Source: CAZQNF01 sp964403325 (lineage in GTDB: Bacteria > Patescibacteriota > Patescibacteriia > Magasanikbacterales > GWA2-37-8). Taken from it: a DNA stretch of 5,870 nt. The translations under genes and the position numbers were made by a program. The DNA is taken from contig CAYOFO010000065.1 of the NCBI GenBank assembly GCA_964403325.1, forward strand, positions 1-5,870, given 5' to 3'. Shown here piece by piece: positions 5,116-5,870 of the stretch (position 1 is the stretch's first letter; each line of letters begins with the position of its first letter). A model generated the notes under the pieces. That model was given only the letters and a program-made list of their open reading frames with translations, was not told the origin of the DNA and did no database searches.

Positions 5116-5870
5116 ATGACACAACCATTTTTCTCTGTTACTCACCAAGACGCTCATTCCCACGCTCGCACCGGAATAATGACAACGGAGCACGGTACCA
5201 TTGAAACCCCGATTTTTATGCCGGTTGGTACACAAGCCACCGTAAAAACACTCGACAGTCGGGATGTAAACGACATGAATGCACAGATTATTCTTGGCAA
5301 TAACTACCATCTACATTTGCGCCCCGGCGAAGATTTGATCGCGGAAGCTGGCGGGCTGCATAAATTTATGAATTGGCCAAAGCCAATTTTGACCGATAGC
5401 GGCGGTTTCCAGGTGTTTTCGCTGGGTTTGCAAAAAGACAAAAAAGTAATGAAAAACAATGAAAAGCTGGTCAAGATCGATGATGATGGCGTATCATTTC
5501 GCAGCCATTTGGATGGTTCACTCCATCGTTTTACCCCGGAATCTGCCATTCTCTGTGAGCAAAAAATCGGTGCCGATATTATTATGGCGTTTGATGAGTG
5601 CACGCCTGACGACGCAGACTATACCTATACCAAAACTGCCATGGAACGCACCCACCGCTGGGCACAGCGTTCATTAGCCCAGCATCAAAAAAATAATTAC
5701 CTGCACGGGTATCAACAATTTTTATTTGGTATTATCCAAGGAGCGAAACACAAAGAATTCCGCGAAGCTTCGGCTAAATTTATTTCGTCCCTGAATTTTG
5801 ATGGGATCGCGATTGGTGGCGAATCGATTGGATATAATATGCAAGCGACCGCCGAAATTCTTGATTGGGT
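5116..5870 (+). CDS. tgt: tRNA-guanine transglycosylase, N-terminal 251 residues (cut by window edge)
   Basis: Tgt exchanges guanine 34 in the anticodon of tRNAs for Asp, Asn, His and Tyr for a 7-deazaguanine (preQ1 in most bacteria), a step towards queuosine. The frame shows the TIM-barrel family signatures: TPIFMPVGTQATVK (31-44), LGNNYHLHLRPG (60-71), TDSGGFQVFSL (93-103), MAFDECTP (157-164), GIIQGA (205-210) and GIAIGGESIGY (230-240). Asp94, Asp160 and Gln208 match the base-binding residues Asp102, Asp156 and Gln203 of the Zymomonas enzyme. The pocket loop is unusual, with Glu236 and Tyr240 where Zymomonas has Leu231 and Glu235. The catalytic Asp (Asp280 equivalent) and the Cys3His zinc site should lie beyond the right edge; the full protein should be about 370-400 aa. 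The ATG at 5116 fits the family's N-terminus and the promoter spacing. It is transcribed away from the minus-strand cluster. Confidence 0.96.
   Translation, partial: MTQPFFSVTHQDAHSHARTGIMTTEHGTIETPIFMPVGTQATVKTLDSRDVNDMNAQIILGNNYHLHLRPGEDLIAEAGGLHKFMNWPKPILTDSGGFQVFSLGLQKDKKVMKNNEKLVKIDDDGVSFRSHLDGSLHRFTPESAILCEQKIGADIIMAFDECTPDDADYTYTKTAMERTHRWAQRSLAQHQKNNYLHGYQQFLFGIIQGAKHKEFREASAKFISSLNFDGIAIGGESIGYNMQATAEILDW

Noticed and set aside
1..5870. CRISPR array, tRNA or rRNA genes, insertion sequence
   Set aside because: No regularly spaced repeats, cloverleaf-like sequence, rRNA-like stretch, transposase motif or flanking target duplication was seen on either strand.

Overview
The window carries six genes: five on the minus strand (positions 160 to 4853) and one on the plus strand that runs off the right edge. 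Two are recognisable housekeeping genes: a UvrD/PcrA-type superfamily 1 DNA helicase and the first two thirds of a tRNA-guanine transglycosylase (tgt). The other four encode soluble proteins that I cannot assign to a family. The moderate AT content, tight packing, absence of good Shine-Dalgarno sequences, compact UvrD and high share of unassignable small proteins suggest a bacterium with a streamlined genome. A Candidate Phyla Radiation (Patescibacteria) member is my best guess, but it rests on general style and on the look of the Tgt and UvrD sequences, not on a marker gene. The standard genetic code fits: all ORFs read through, conserved glycines use GGN codons, and the five visible stops are TAA or TAG.

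Layout. Positions 1-159 hold no protein gene but look regulatory. There is a minus-strand promoter (TTGACA, 17 bp, TATTCT), a palindrome near its expected start, and a minus-strand terminator at the left edge. Next to them is a strong two-way terminator (112-144) that closes the minus-strand gene cluster. Reading the minus strand in the direction of transcription, the cluster is: a 227-residue protein with a winged-helix-like segment, the helicase (4 nt gap if its ATG start is used), a 126-residue protein (17 nt gap), a 134-residue protein (53 nt gap) and a 338-residue coiled-coil protein (114 nt gap). The first three genes are close enough to form one operon. Whether the last two belong to it is less clear, but no strong terminator separates them.

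The 262 bp between the cluster and tgt is a divergent control region. It has a palindrome and a diverged REP-like stretch on the cluster side. On the tgt side it has a good promoter (TTGCCA, 16 bp, TATACT) placed so close to the ATG that the tgt mRNA is probably leaderless or nearly so. Tgt puts a 7-deazaguanine base into the wobble position of GUN-anticodon tRNAs. Its substrate-pocket loop reads GGESIGY where characterised bacterial enzymes have GGLAVGE.

I do not see a convincing new multi-gene system. The best leads are the short promoter-terminator unit at the left edge, the Tgt pocket variation, the leaderless-type start, and the unknown proteins flanking the helicase.
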